Below, one piece after another: positions 37,562-49,740 of a stretch of DNA of 64,000 nucleotides. How positions within the stretch are numbered: position 1 is the stretch's first letter; every line of letters begins with the position of its first letter. The notes under the pieces were generated by a model. That model had not been told where the DNA came from. It did not search any database and saw nothing but the letters and a program-made list of their open reading frames with translations. The DNA comes from Xestospongia muta (taxonomy: Eukaryota > Porifera > Demospongiae > Haplosclerida > Petrosiidae): NCBI GenBank assembly GCA_963693285.1, contig OY848918.1, positions 558,001 to 622,000 of the forward strand. The letters are read 5' to 3'. Position numbers and translations under genes: made by a program.

Positions 37562-37693
37562 TTATGACTGATATGACCAGGTAATGGTCCTTCATTATGA
37601 TATCCTATCTGGTGTTGAGGTGATACCAATATTGGCTTTACATCACTGGTACTGGTAAGAGAAGGAGATGTTAGTCCTCCAGTGATCTCTTCT
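37562..37693 (-). pseudogene. Orphan tail-exon remnant
   Basis: A 130-bp piece of the R8-type tail exon (EPILVSPQHQIGYHNEGP region on the minus strand) without its neighbours, truncated on both sides. One of at least seven copies of this tail in the window. Confidence 0.65.
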
Positions 37694-37933
37694 AGAGGGA
37701 ATATACAGACATTGAGTCAATGTATTATTGAAATAGAAAGTATAGTTATAGATAGGTCCATTAATTGGATGTTCAAAGTTCAAACTTAACTATATATCCC
37801 AAAGCTGAGAATAAGATAATACTAAGGTCATATATAGGTCAGTATTTTATTAACCTCGCTGTGCGTGGGCGCATAGCGAGGGTACTGTAGTCTGTCAGTG
37901 TGCGTGTGTGTCTGTTACCCAGGCAAATGACAT

Positions 37934-38612
37934 ACCCATAGCTAGAGAATCTTAGCCTTAGAACCTGATTCATTTAGAACATGAAGTGCATCTTTGACCT
38001 TGTCTTCAAACATAAAACAGGAAAAAAGACTCACTAGATCTGTTTTTTTAAACTGACGACATCTACTAAACTTCTCTTGTATGGTATTACCTTCCTTCAA
38101 TAAGTCCTCAAATAAACCATCATTCCATAACTTCAACTGTCATTCAAGAGCATTCACATGATCTTTAACCTTCGATCTACGATGAGGTTTTTGTAAAACT
38201 AGAATTGGAAATACTAAAGCAACCTTAAGAGCGATACACTCCATGGCTGAGTCTTCAGAATAAAGATGAAAAAGATGAGTTAAATCTTTAATGAATAATT
38301 TACCCTGCTTCCCATAAGGGATCATAAACAGATTAGGGATCCAATGAACTGCTCTCGAGTAACATCAATTTATTAACACAACACAATCTTCACCTGTAAG
38401 GTCTTTTCATTTAAAGTGAGGGTCAGATACCGGACGGAACAGTGTAAGATCAGCGACATTTTGAGGAGGCAAAGAAAGTGAGGGAGAAGGGAGAGGAGGA
38501 GTGGGAGTAGTATAATTAAGAATACAATTAGGATTAAAGTCTGAAGTAGATAGCTTGTAAAACGGCAAAGTTATTAATGTGTCTGGGTGGCTCTTCTCAA
38601 CTCGGACAGAGT
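37934..38612 (-). mobile_element. Deleted copy of an RT-bearing retroelement
   Basis: Two minus-strand ORFs (MIPYGKQGKLFIKDLTHLF at 38140-38325 and MKLWNDGLFEDLLKEGN at 37942-38136) match the N-terminal region that precedes the reverse transcriptase in a family seen again at 52356-53770. Here the RT itself is gone. The 5' side ends with the gtaaaacggcaaag...ctcggacag terminus also found on the MITE at 1300-1903. The element carries about 330 bp less upstream sequence than the copy at 53.4 kb. Confidence 0.6.
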
Positions 38613-38910
38613 ATATCTACAGTAGTATAGTACTTTTACCTATATCTATATGATTTACAGTTAAAATGTACTTTTTACTGTACTGATTTCTCTCTTAAAG
38701 CCACAGCCATTTAATTGCTAACGATTTCATGAGATCACATTCCTAGTGAGATCTCCCTATACTTTGGTTATGGAAAGTACAATAAATCTTGTTATTGTGG
38801 GTTGTATCATAAAAAATGACGTCAAGGGAGCCGGATGGTCGTTAGGAGACCACTTGACTTTGAAATTCTGAATTTGATTGAGTTATTAGAAAGTTATGAT
38901 AATTTTTTAT

Positions 38911-38931
38911 CGACAAGGTGAACGCGAATAG
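38911..38931. repeat. Solitary right terminal inverted repeat of the P/THAP-like element
   Basis: cgacaaggtgaacgcgaata is identical to the right end of the element at 51504-54157. The left end is missing here, replaced by unrelated sequence (cctcgctgtgcgtgggcgca) near 37855. Confidence 0.65.
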
Positions 38932-39464
38932 TGAGTGAAGAATAATAAAAGTGGGTGTGACCTACTGAGTGAATTATTGCTTCGAGAATAGCAATGATGT
39001 TAAAAATAGGTGTTAATAAAGAATATTAATAAATTACACTCCATTATACATCATAATATAATATCATAATGATACTATAAGACATTACTGATTGTGAAGT
39101 AATAAATATTTATTAAAAGATAGAGAGACTGGTCTTACACTTTTATCATAATATATTTCAAATCTATAACTCAATAATTCTATATTCAGTTCAAATATAA
39201 ATATAGTCACTATATCTTCACTAACAGTAGACAACCAGTCATTGTTATTATATTATAAACTGTGATTATATTAATACTGAACTAATGCTGTGTGTAGTAA
39301 ACTAGATCTATTGCAGTATATCAAAACTCTATATTGTCTCTACACAGCTATAGACTCTAAGTCATTTGTTACAGATACTACATTGTGTTATGTTATCTGC
39401 ACTATACCTACTGAGACAAAGTATTTACAAGACATATTTTGTGTTTATTGTCTGCAGTACTTAC

Positions 39465-39543
39465 CAGAACACGTAGCATTGACACTATAAATACCTCCAG
39501 AGACCAGTAGTAAAGAGAATATTGCTGTTATAAAGAGAACCAT
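39465..39543 (-). other. Orphan signal-peptide exon, R4 type
   Basis: A 79-bp exon, ATG to GTAAGT donor, encodes MVLFITAIFSLLLVSGG and ends in phase 1, like exon 1 of R4, R6 and R7. No R4-type Ig exon lies downstream; the next receptor exons belong to R5 about 3 kb away, whose phase-1 exon 2 could accept it. It may be an alternative first exon of R5 or simply a leftover. Confidence 0.55.
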
Positions 39544-39815
39544 CTTTTGCTGAACTGACCAACTGATCATGTGCAGTGAGTACATCTTATGAACACAATG
39601 TGTTGACAGTTATGATTACAAAATTCTTTATTATATCAAATTTATTATTGATTCTAAGCAAAGAGATAGATCACCTATCCAAATTAGTTATAGGTAAGTA
39701 GTAGTATCGTTATCTCTTGATAACTTCAGTTAATATCACTTAATGATATTAAACTACTTTATACAGTACATTTATTAAAGAATTCAACTACTAACAAGCT
39801 ATATATATTTTACTT

Positions 39816-40225
39816 TAGCTCAGTCTGGTCAGTTCAGCAGTACTACTATAATTATTATCATTACTATATCTACCACTATACCAGTAATAATAGTTGTGTC
39901 AATAATTGTGATTATAATCATTATTAATTAATATTATTATCACAACTATCAAGAGATCTCAACAAAGTATATATATATTCTCTTTATGTACAATATAATG
40001 TTATTATATTATTAGGTCACAATATAACTGATAATGATGTTAATACACAACAGAATGAAGCTTGCGTTAAGATGAACATTGTATTCCAATTACTAGAACA
40101 TGTTGTGTATTCTAATAATAATTTAAAAATTATTTTGGTTAAAGATTGTTTAATAGAGATAATTCCCTCAAGTTCATTGATACATGTCCTTATAATATTT
40201 TTTATATGTAATGAAATTGAATAAT
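39816..40225 (+). pseudogene. Orphan TM plus tail exons on the opposite strand, copy 1
   Basis: Plus-strand exon with a TTTAG acceptor encodes SSTTIIIIITISTTIPVIIV, a TM segment, then a TAA; a second exon (GHNITDNDVNTQQNEACVKM) follows a roughly 50-bp GT-AG gap. No upstream receptor exon exists on this strand. Copies lie at 47690-48093 and 55030-55430, always between a minus-strand signal-peptide exon and a minus-strand tail module. Confidence 0.55.
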
Positions 40226-40371
40226 TGAATATAATGATCATTTGATACATACAAAGTATTAATTAACTATAACTATCTTGGTAACTAAAGATCTCTCATA
40301 ACAAGACCTATTATATAATAATAAAGTTATATAATATATTGAGAGAGTACTTACTGATTAACTATAAGTAT

Positions 40372-40999
40372 GTAGTAGTAGTATTATCTCTTGGTAACTG
40401 ATGATCTCTCATAATAAGACCTACAATAAAGTCATATTATGTAATATATTATAAAAGTACTTACTGTCATGATAGTTGTCAAGAGAGTCTTCTTCAATAT
40501 GACCAGGTAATGGTCCTTCATTATGATATCCTATCTGGTGTTGAGGTGATAACAATATTGGCTCTACTTCACTGATACTGGTAAGAGAAGGAGATGTTAG
40601 TTCTCCAGTGATCTCTTTATCATTGGACTTCTGTTTGGTGATATCTGATGTCTTGTTAGTTTTAGCTGGTATAGGAGGTGGTATATCATCATCTTGTACA
40701 TTAGCTGGTATTATAGTAACACTAGGTATTGATGATTCTACATTACTAAAAGATGGATGGTGGCAGAAGTTAAATAAACATAATCTACTATATTGTTATG
40801 GTCTTCTACAGTAGTACTAGAAGACTCTAGTATATGACGAGTGTTATCGTGGGTATCTCCAATTTGATGTAATTACATGTCCTCCACTAGTGCGATGTGA
40901 TACTGTATAATTTGAACAACTACTTCATATTGAGAATATGAAACACTGATATTAGGAGGAAATCAATTATATCAATAATATATAAAATTATCTATTGTA
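40372..40999 (-). pseudogene. Tail module downstream of R6
   Basis: Minus strand: NVESSIPSVTIIPANVQDDD, IPPPIPAKTNKTSD, SPQHQIGYHNEGPLPGHIEE, then the 44-bp intron and a last exon ending at TAG 40372-40374. It matches the R8 tail but lacks the VVYSDI region, which has become a different reading (NNIVDYVYLTSATI in another frame). Whether R6 reaches this tail by splicing could not be settled: the exon just upstream ends in a stop (VFHILNMK). Confidence 0.5.
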
Positions 41000-41000
41000 C

Positions 41001-44000
41001 CTTGAAATATGTTATCGGTTCTTCCATCATTGTGTACAACTATAATGTTTAAATGTTAAGTTTGTTTGTAATATATTAATTTACCTTGTTTGTGTTTTCT
41101 ATAAAAATATATAACAAGTCCAGCAATAATACAAGATACTACTACTAATATAACAATAATAAGACAGCTAAAATACCGTCTAAAATAAAAATAATGATAT
41201 TATTTACTTAAATAAAGTTAACAAACCACTTACTTTTCTTTACTCCTCCTCCATGTTGATTAGCTAACAAGAGGTCTTATAATAACAAAGTGATCAATGC
41301 AATATGACATACTTAATGGTATAAAGATGACTTTTAATAGTGTCTTCTCCAACAATATTAGAAAAAATGAACTGAAGAGAACAGAACTGGTATTTCTTTA
41401 TCTTGTACATATTATGATGATGTCCTCCAAACTCAATATGTCTCCTCGTTTTATGATTAGATAGTTTGTACTTAGTAATATACTTTCTTTGACCACACCT
41501 CCTTATAATCTCCAAATCAGTTGGAGTACAGTTCAGACATAACTGTAGCTATAAGTTTAATACATACAATTAGTATACATATTATGATCAACTGACCTCA
41601 GCTTGAACATGTATACAAACATGTTTATCATTACATTCTCTTACACGTACATTAGAATTAATAAATACTGGTTCTATTAGAGGAGATAACAATTAGTAAT
41701 TATACTATTAATATCCACTTACTATTTGGAAACAAGATAGTGTAGTTTGATGACATACCATTTCTAGCACCAGTTAGAATCGTCACATCAGTTGGAGTAC
41801 AGTTCAGACATAATGTAGCTATAAGTTTAATACATACAATTAGTATAAATATTATGATCAACTGACCTCATAAAAATAGCCAAATTTGTTGTTATAGATA
41901 CAAATGATGGTTGACGTGGAGGATCCAGGGGCTCTATACAATAAATGATAAGACATTATATAATGACATATCTTATCTAATAATTCATTTACAGAGTCAG
42001 ATTTATAGGACGATATCCAATAGTAATAGAAGATATATTATTGGCTCCCAAATAATTGAAGTTAATTATAATATTAAACTCATTAGTATCTGTTCTTGTT
42101 GAAGATAATGACTGAATAGAAGGATCTAGAATATATTGTAGTAATGAGGTCACAATAATCTTGTTATTATAGGGACTTACTTGTTGTCATTGTATTAAAT
42201 CCAGTCACTTCACTATTATTAATAAATCCATCCTCATTAGTTACTGATATATAAACACTATATGATGTAGCTGGTACTAAGTTATTAAATGTACAGTTAG
42301 TAGTGCTACCATTGACATGAACTACAGTCAGTGGATGACCAGATTTATCTAATAATGTAACACTAATAATGTCAGGAACATCATCAGTATTAACATTAGT
42401 ATGTGACCATGTTATAACACTTTGATATGGTGTAGTATGTATAGATTGTATCTGAGGAAGAGCTGGAAGAACTAAGAAAAGAGAAACTCTTTAACAACTG
42501 ATCACAACACTACATACACTAATATATATATATATTGTACAATGTATTATACTTACCAATGACATCAACTTCAAATGTATATTCTACACTTGATTGTTGT
42601 AGTATAGTGGGTGGAGTCAAGTGTGATATGTTACCAAAAGAACTTTCTATGACAACACGATACTCTCCCTTGTCCCCTCGTCTTGAGATATGGAGTGTAG
42701 TGGAACCATTTGTTTCAGATAAAGTGGAGGACCAACTCTCATTAATTATGTTATTATCTTTATACCAAATAATGGAATGACCTCCTGGGGAGTAGTTCTC
42801 AAATGTTATTGTAAAGTTTGTATTGTTAGGACCATATGCTAATACTTTAGGTTGTGGGTGGGACAAGATTTTAGGTCTCACTATAACAATATAGTATAAT
42901 ATATTATAAGTGTTTGATATATTGACTTACCTAGTACATGTAGTGTGGTACTATATGTCTTAGTAGCCCCCAGTATTGTTACTGCACAGTTATATAATCC
43001 CTCATCATTGAGTTCAGTAGAATTGAATGTACCAGTGTGGCTAATATTATCTTTTGTCCAACTCTTACTAATATTATAAGCATCACTAGTACATTGAAGC
43101 ATGTAAAAATTATGTAAGTAAGTGAACTGATGTTCTGGTACTTGTATACAACCACTATCTGTAATAAGAGATATCAATATATTTATTAGTATGTATATAA
43201 GTACTACTTACCAATCACAGTAAATGTTCGAGACTTATTTCCACAGTAATGTCCATTTTCATAACCATGACATGTATATATACCACTGTTGTTTAAATGA
43301 TTTGAATTTATACTCCAAGAAACAGAAGGTAATGTGTCAGTTGTGATGACTGAACCATTATGTAACCATTGATTATCAAGAACACTCTGTTGACCCCCAA
43401 TAAACAAAGAGCAAGTCCATGATTGTTGATAGGTGTCCCCAGTAAATATACTTGATATGTAAGGACCATGAATGTTTACTAAAGAAAGGCATAGATACTT
43501 AGTTCATAATCCAACATTGTATAGATCCACCCTCTTTTCATATAACACCATATCATATATATATATATCACAGATCAGATCCACCCTCAATTGTCTATAA
43601 CACCTCAACTTATCATATTACAATGTTATAATGATTGTTATATATAAAACACAAACACTCAATACATTTATTTGTCAATAATTGGACACATGTAGGGACT
43701 TTATATATTATAGAAGTAACTTTAGACTATACAACAGTCAGGGAAGTCCATTACACATTATAACAGTGACCACTTCAATAAAGACTGTTTAGTATACTGA
43801 ACATTGAAACAATTAAATAAAAGTTAATATTGTATGTCCACAATGAAAAATATGATAAACTGTTTGTGTAGAAAATGATAAACTCTACTTACTGAACACA
43901 ATTATATTTATACCAAAGAGGTTTCATTATAATAGTTTAGTATGTGGTAATGTTGTAAACCACAAGTAAACAAGCTCTTGAACAGTAAATATAAACAAAT

Positions 44001-44808
44001 AATATATATAAAGTACAGTGGGTATTTTGTTAGGTCTTGTCTGGTCTCAATAGACCTAGTGACCTCCAGTAACTGATATGGGGGGTCTAATTCTCAATTG
44101 TAAACATTGTATTATAACAAACATTGAAAAGTGTTAATGAAGCTCGTGAATATTGTTAAAACTATCAATTTGAGTAAGCGAAAAAGAATAATAAAGGTGG
44201 GTGTGACCTACTCCATGAATTATTGGCTTCGAAGAATAGCAATGATGTTAAAAATAAGTGTTATTAAAGAACATTAATACATTATACTCTATTATACATC
44301 ATAATATAATACCGTATCATTATAATAACAAAGACATTACTGATTGTGAAATAATAAATATTTATTAAAAGATAGAGAGACTGGTCTTACACTTTATCAT
44401 AATATATTTCCAACCTATAACTCAATAATTCTATATTCAGTTCCAATATAAATATAGTCAGTACATTATCATTAACAGTAGACAACAAATCATTGTTATT
44501 ATATATTATAAACTGTGATTTTATTAATACTAAAGTGATGCTGTGAGTACTGAACTAGATCTATTGCAGTATATAAATAACTCTATACTGTCTCTACACA
44601 GCTATAGACTCTAAGTCATTTGTTACAGATATTGTATAGCATTGTGTTATCTGCAGTACTGTAGCCACTCCTTAGAATATTCCCAACATTTTCAAGATAC
44701 ATTTTATGTTTGTTATTTGCAGTACTTACCAGAACATGCAGCATTGACACTGTAAATACCTCCAGAGATCAGTAGTAGAAAGAACACTGTTGCTATAAAG
44801 AGAACCAT
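41001..44808 (-). CDS. R6: R4-like receptor with a stop-containing exon; soluble or membrane form
   Basis: Exons 1-5 (44808-44730, 43478-43212, 43158-42931, 42880-42557, 42471-42181) are open and near-identical to R4: signal peptide, three Ig, one FN3. Exon 6 (42125-41989) has an internal deletion relative to R4 and ends in TAA, giving a 441-aa secreted product; its old donor is GT changed to AT. If exon 6 is skipped, four further exons are exactly in phase: 41818-41723, 41673-41597, 41548-41313 (a Cys-containing FN3-like unit, LCLNCTPTD) and a TM exon 41179-41085 (LIIVILVVVSCIIAGLVIYF), then a juxtamembrane exon 41039-41001. That form is a membrane receptor of at least 577 residues whose tail could not be traced. 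Both outcomes are inference from phase; a pseudogene cannot be excluded. Confidence 0.55.
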
Positions 44809-44969
44809 CTTTTGCTGAACTGAGTAACCGAGTATTGTGTAATAATGAATTATTCATTATATATATGACGTCATGTTTCCACTACAAAATATGTTTATTA
44901 TTATTAAATTCATTGTTATTCTGACCAAGAGATCAGTCAGATCACTCTATCACACAGAGCAATAGTTAA

Positions 44970-46240
44970 CTATAAGTATGTAGTAATATTATTATCTGTT
45001 GGTAACTGATGATCTCTCATAACAAGACCTACAATAAAGTCATATTATGTAATATACTATAAGAGTACTTACTGTCATGATAGTTCTCAGGAGAGTCTTC
45101 TTCAACATAACCAGGTAATAGTTCTTCATTATGACATCCTATCTGGTGTTGAGGATATTGTTCTGTTTTTGGTGAAAAATGAAGTATATCAAGTACACTA
45201 TTCTATCAGTAGATGGGAGAGGAGCTTGATTTTGCTTTTTCAAAAATTTCTGATAACATTGTTATATATGTTCTTGTGTATTTCAGTGTTATCACTTCAT
45301 CATGAAGTAATGTTACTATTTCAGAATAATCAGAAGTGGCAGTAGAGATGGCAGTAGAGTTATCACTGTGATATTAGTAATGATAGAGTCATTAGTAAAA
45401 TATCAATATGTACCCAGTATTGTTTGTTGATTGTGTTATCCCAGATACAATGAGAACTCCAGAGGATTTAGTAGCTAAGTCTACAGTGAACATGATATAG
45501 TAGAAATCTTATTACATAACTCGACTCATTGTGACCATTTCTTCCTTTACATTATACATTATTTCGTAATCATCAAGAATTACATTTTCTATAAACAATT
45601 CTAATAAATGATATACCACATATTAGTTATGTTTCTCCAAATATTTATGTTTAGAAGGTTTACTGTATTACTATCTCATACTTAAATTAAATATCAATGG
45701 ATCACTCTATCCAACATTATTACTGAATATAGTAGAAAGAGTACACTGTTCATGTCGAGGAGCTGAGAGTGGTTGGCTATCTGTTATGTTCTTAGGTTGA
45801 ATTGTATAGTTCACCAGATATGTTTTATTAGATATAACTACATCATCACATTGTACAGTGACTGTAGCATTCTCTGGAGCTTCAGATGAACAGTCCAGAA
45901 TAATCTACAGTAACTATGGTAATCATATAGTAACCACTATTGGATAGACTCACTGGTATATTAAACATCAAGTTGACTTCTTAATTTATATAGGACAGAA
46001 TAGTAAATATAGTATTTTCTTTGGCAGATCTTGGAGCTAAAATGACATGATAAAATAAACACACATATTAGTTATTTTAACTAACCTCTTTGAAAAGAGA
46101 AGGTACTATTGTTATGTTCTCCTTCACCCAGTTCATTTATACCATATATGGTATATGTATATCGATGATAAAATATTTCCTGATCTTCATACTTGTATTC
46201 ATTTCCATTAATAGATACATTTTGGTAATGGTCCTTCATT
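44970..46240 (-). pseudogene. Duplicate of the 31760-33040 orphan 3' block
   Basis: Same exon fragments in the same order as at 31760-33040, including the shared TAG in the second FN3 piece. Here the tail has an extra 1-bp loss (GTGTAC TTGATA for the YSDI region), so the ITIM frame is destroyed in a different way. The final exon and the 44-bp intron are still recognisable. Confidence 0.7.
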
Positions 46241-46830
46241 ATGATATCCTATCTGGTGTTGAGGTGATACCAATATTGGCTCTACTTCACTGGTACTGGT
46301 AAGAGAAGACGTTATTCCTCCAGTGATCTCTTTATCATCTATGTCTGTTTGGTAGTATCTGATGTCTTGTTAGTTTAGCTGGTATAGGACATCTGATGTC
46401 TTGTTAGTTTAGCTGGTATAGGACATTGTATATCATCATCTTGTACATTAGCTGGTATAGGAGGTGGTATATCATCATCTTGTACATTAGCTTGTATAGG
46501 AGGTGGTATATCCTCATCTTGTACATTAGCTGGTATTATAGTAACATTAGATATTGATGGCTCTATATCATCATAAGATGGAGGATGTTGTTCTGTTTTT
46601 GGTGGAAAATGATGTATATTAGAATATTCCACACTATCATTAGATGGAGGCGGAGCTTTAGGTTGCTTCTTAGAAAATGTTTGAATTTCTTACTGTTTCT
46701 TTTTTCTACACAATAAAATAATATTATATATAATCTCTTAATATTATTATTACTTCAATAGAAACTGGACTCTCTTCTATTTCCATACTCTCAGAACTCA
46801 TAGTATATATGTTATTAACTGAGTACTGTC
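46229..46830 (-). pseudogene. Tail-only relic with ITIM-like VEYSNI
   Basis: Two exons: ESMEIEESPVSIE (about 46750-46795) and a tail with SVEYSNI, PSYDDIEP and three ANVQDDDI-type repeats, closing at 46375. It is the duplicate of the R5 tail. Upstream, the TM and ectodomain exons are replaced by an inverted piece of R4/R6 intron 1 from 46917. Confidence 0.65.
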
Positions 46831-46916
46831 AATCTATAATATTAATAATAATAGTAATATTAACAATGTATTATATAGAAACTTACTGATGGTCTACTAT
46901 CAGCAAATGCTAATAA

Positions 46917-47480
46917 ATGTTGGGAATATTTTAAGGAGTGGCTACAGTACTCCAGATAACATAATGCTATACAGTGTCTGTAATAAATGACTTAGAGTCT
47001 ATAGCTGTGTAGAGACAATATAGAGAGTTATTGATATATTGCAATAGATCTAGTTCAGCAATCACAGCATCAGTTCAGTATTAATATAATGACAGGTTTA
47101 TAATATAATAACAATGATTAATTATCTTCTGTTAGTGATGATGTACTATATATCATAATGAAACTATATTACTGTGAAGTAATAAATATTATTAAAAGAT
47201 AGAGAGACTGGTCTTACACTTTCATCATAAAATGTTTCAAATCTATAACTCAATAATTCTATATTCAGTCCCAATATAAATATAGTCAGTATATCATCAC
47301 TAACAGTAGACAAACAGTCATTGTTATTATATATTATAAACTATGATTATATTAATACTGAACTAATGCTGTGAGTAGTGAACTAGATCTATTGCAGTAT
47401 ATCAATAACTCTCTATACTGTCTTTACACAGCTATAGTCTCTAAGTCATTTATTACAGACACTACATTGTGTTATGTTAA
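46917..47480. repeat. Inverted repeat made of two intron-1 copies
   Basis: Bases 46917-47140 are the reverse complement of R4/R6 intron-1 sequence (compare 31390-31490, 44530-44690), and 47190-47480 is the same sequence in direct orientation. The arms (about 220-280 bp) face each other around about 47160. A truncated signal-peptide exon follows at 47520-47575, lacking its ATG. Confidence 0.7.
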
Positions 47481-47689
47481 AGTATTTACAAGACATATTT
47501 TGTGTTTATTGTCTGCAGTACTTACCAGAGCACGTAGCATTGACACTATAGATATCTCCAGAGACCAGTAGTAGTGCAGGTAAGTAGTAGTATTGTTATC
47601 TCTTGATAACTTCAGTTAATATCAATGATACTAAACTACTTTATACAGTACAATTATTAACGAATTCAACTACTAACAAGCTATATATT

Positions 47690-48093
47690 TCATTTTAACT
47701 CAGTCTAGTCAGTTCATCAGTACTACTATAATTAATATTATTACTATATCTACCACTATACCAGTAATAATAGCTGTGACAATAATAGTGGCTATAATCA
47801 TTGTCATTATTATTATCACAACTCTCAAGAGATCTCAACAAAGTATATATATATATTCTCTTTATGTACAATATAATGTTATTATATTATTAGGTCACAA
47901 TATAACTGATAATGATGTTAATACACAACAGAATGAAGCTTGCGTTAAGATGAACATTGTATTCCAATTACTAGAACATGTTGTGTATTCTAATAATAAT
48001 TTAAAAATTATTTTGGTTAAAGATTGTTTAATAGAGATAATTCCCTCAAGTTCATTGATACATGTCCTTATAATATTTTTTATATGTAATTAA
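47690..48093 (+). pseudogene. Orphan TM plus tail exons on the opposite strand, copy 2
   Basis: Same exons as 39816-40225, here without the TAA inside the TM: TIPVIIAVTIIVAIIIVIII then TTLKRSQQS, a GT donor, and GHNITDNDVNTQQNEACVKM onward to 48091. Open across TM and tail, yet no ectodomain exon precedes it on this strand. Confidence 0.55.
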
Positions 48094-48231
48094 ATTGAAT
48101 ATAATGATCATTTGATACACACAAAGTATTAATTAATTATAACTATTTTGGTAACTGATGATTTCTCATAACAAGACCTATTGTATAATAATAAAGTTAT
48201 ATAATATATTGAGAGATTACTTACTAATTAA

Positions 48232-49740
48232 CTATAAGTATGTAGTAGTATTATTATCTCTTGGTAACTGATGATATCTCACAACAAGACCTACAATAAA
48301 GTCATATTATGTAATATACTATAAGAGTACTTACTGTCATGATAGTTGTCAGGAGAGTCTTCTTCAATATGACCAGGTAATGGTCCTTCATTATGATATC
48401 CTATCTGATGTTGAGGTGATAACAATATTGGCTCTACTTCACTGATACTGGTAAGAGAAGGAGAAGTTAGTCCTCCAGTGATCTCTTTATCATTGGACAT
48501 TTGTTTGGTAGTATTTGATGTCTTGTTAGTTTTAGCTGGTATAGGAGGTAGTATATCATCATCTTGTACATTAGCTGGTATAGGAGGTGGTATATCATCA
48601 TCTTGTACATTAGCTGGTATTATAGTAACACTAAGTATTGATGATTCTACATTACCATAAGATAAATGGTAGCAGAAGTTAAATAAACATCATCTACTAT
48701 ATTGTTATGGTCTTCTACAGTAGTACTAGAAGACTCCAGTATATGACGAGTTTTATCGTGGGTATCTCCAATTACATGTCCTCCACTAGTGGGATGTGAT
48801 ACTGTATAATTTGAACAACTATTACATATTGAGAATATGAAACACTGATATTAGGAGGAAATCAATTATATCATAATAATATATAAAATTATCTATTGCA
48901 CCTTGAAATATGTTATCGGTTCTTCCATCATTTTCATCATTGTGTACAACTATAATGTTTAAATGTTAAGTTTGTTTGTAATATATTAATTTACCTTGTT
49001 TGTGTTTTCTATAAAAATATATAACAAGTCCAGCAATAATACAAGATACTACTACTAATATAACAAAATAAGACAGCTAAAATACCGTCTAAAATAAAAA
49101 TAATGATATTATTTAATTAAATAAAGTTAACAAACCACTTACTTTTCTTTACTCCTCCTCCATGTTGATTAGCTAACAAGAGGTCTTATAATAACAAAGT
49201 GATCAATATGACATACTTGATGGTATAAAGATGACTTTTAATAGTGTCTTCTCCAACAATATTAGAAAAAATGAACTGAAGAGAACAGAACTGGTATTTC
49301 TTTATCTTGTACATATTATGATGATGTCCTCCAAACTCAATATGTCTCCTCGTTTTATGATCAGATAGTTTGTACTTAGTAATATACTTTCTTTGACCAC
49401 ACCTTCTTATAATCTCCAAATCAGTTGGAGTACAGTTCAGATATAACTGTAGCTATAAGTTTAATACATACAATTAATATAAATATTATGATTAACTGAC
49501 CTCAGCTTGAGCATGTATACAAACATGTTTATCATTACATTCTCTTACACGTACGTTAGAATTAATAAATACTGGTTCTATTAGAGGAGATAACAATTAG
49601 AAATTATACTATTAATATCCACTTACTACTTGGAAACAAGATAGTGTAGTTTGATGATATACCATTTCTAGCACCAGTTAGAATTGTCACATCAGTTAGA
49701 GTACAGTTCAGACATAACTGTAGCTATAAGTTTAATACAT
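48232..49740 (-). pseudogene. Tail, TM and FN3-like exons of the R7 copy
   Basis: Counterpart of 40372-41818. The tail (QIGYHNEGPLPGHIEE) and last exon are kept, with two ANVQDDD repeats. The TM exon (about 48985-49090) has lost bases and runs into a stop, and the exon matching 41818-41723 has an extra base that also causes a stop. The Cys-containing exon (49205-49460, IIRRCGQRKYITKYKL) is still open. Confidence 0.65.
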
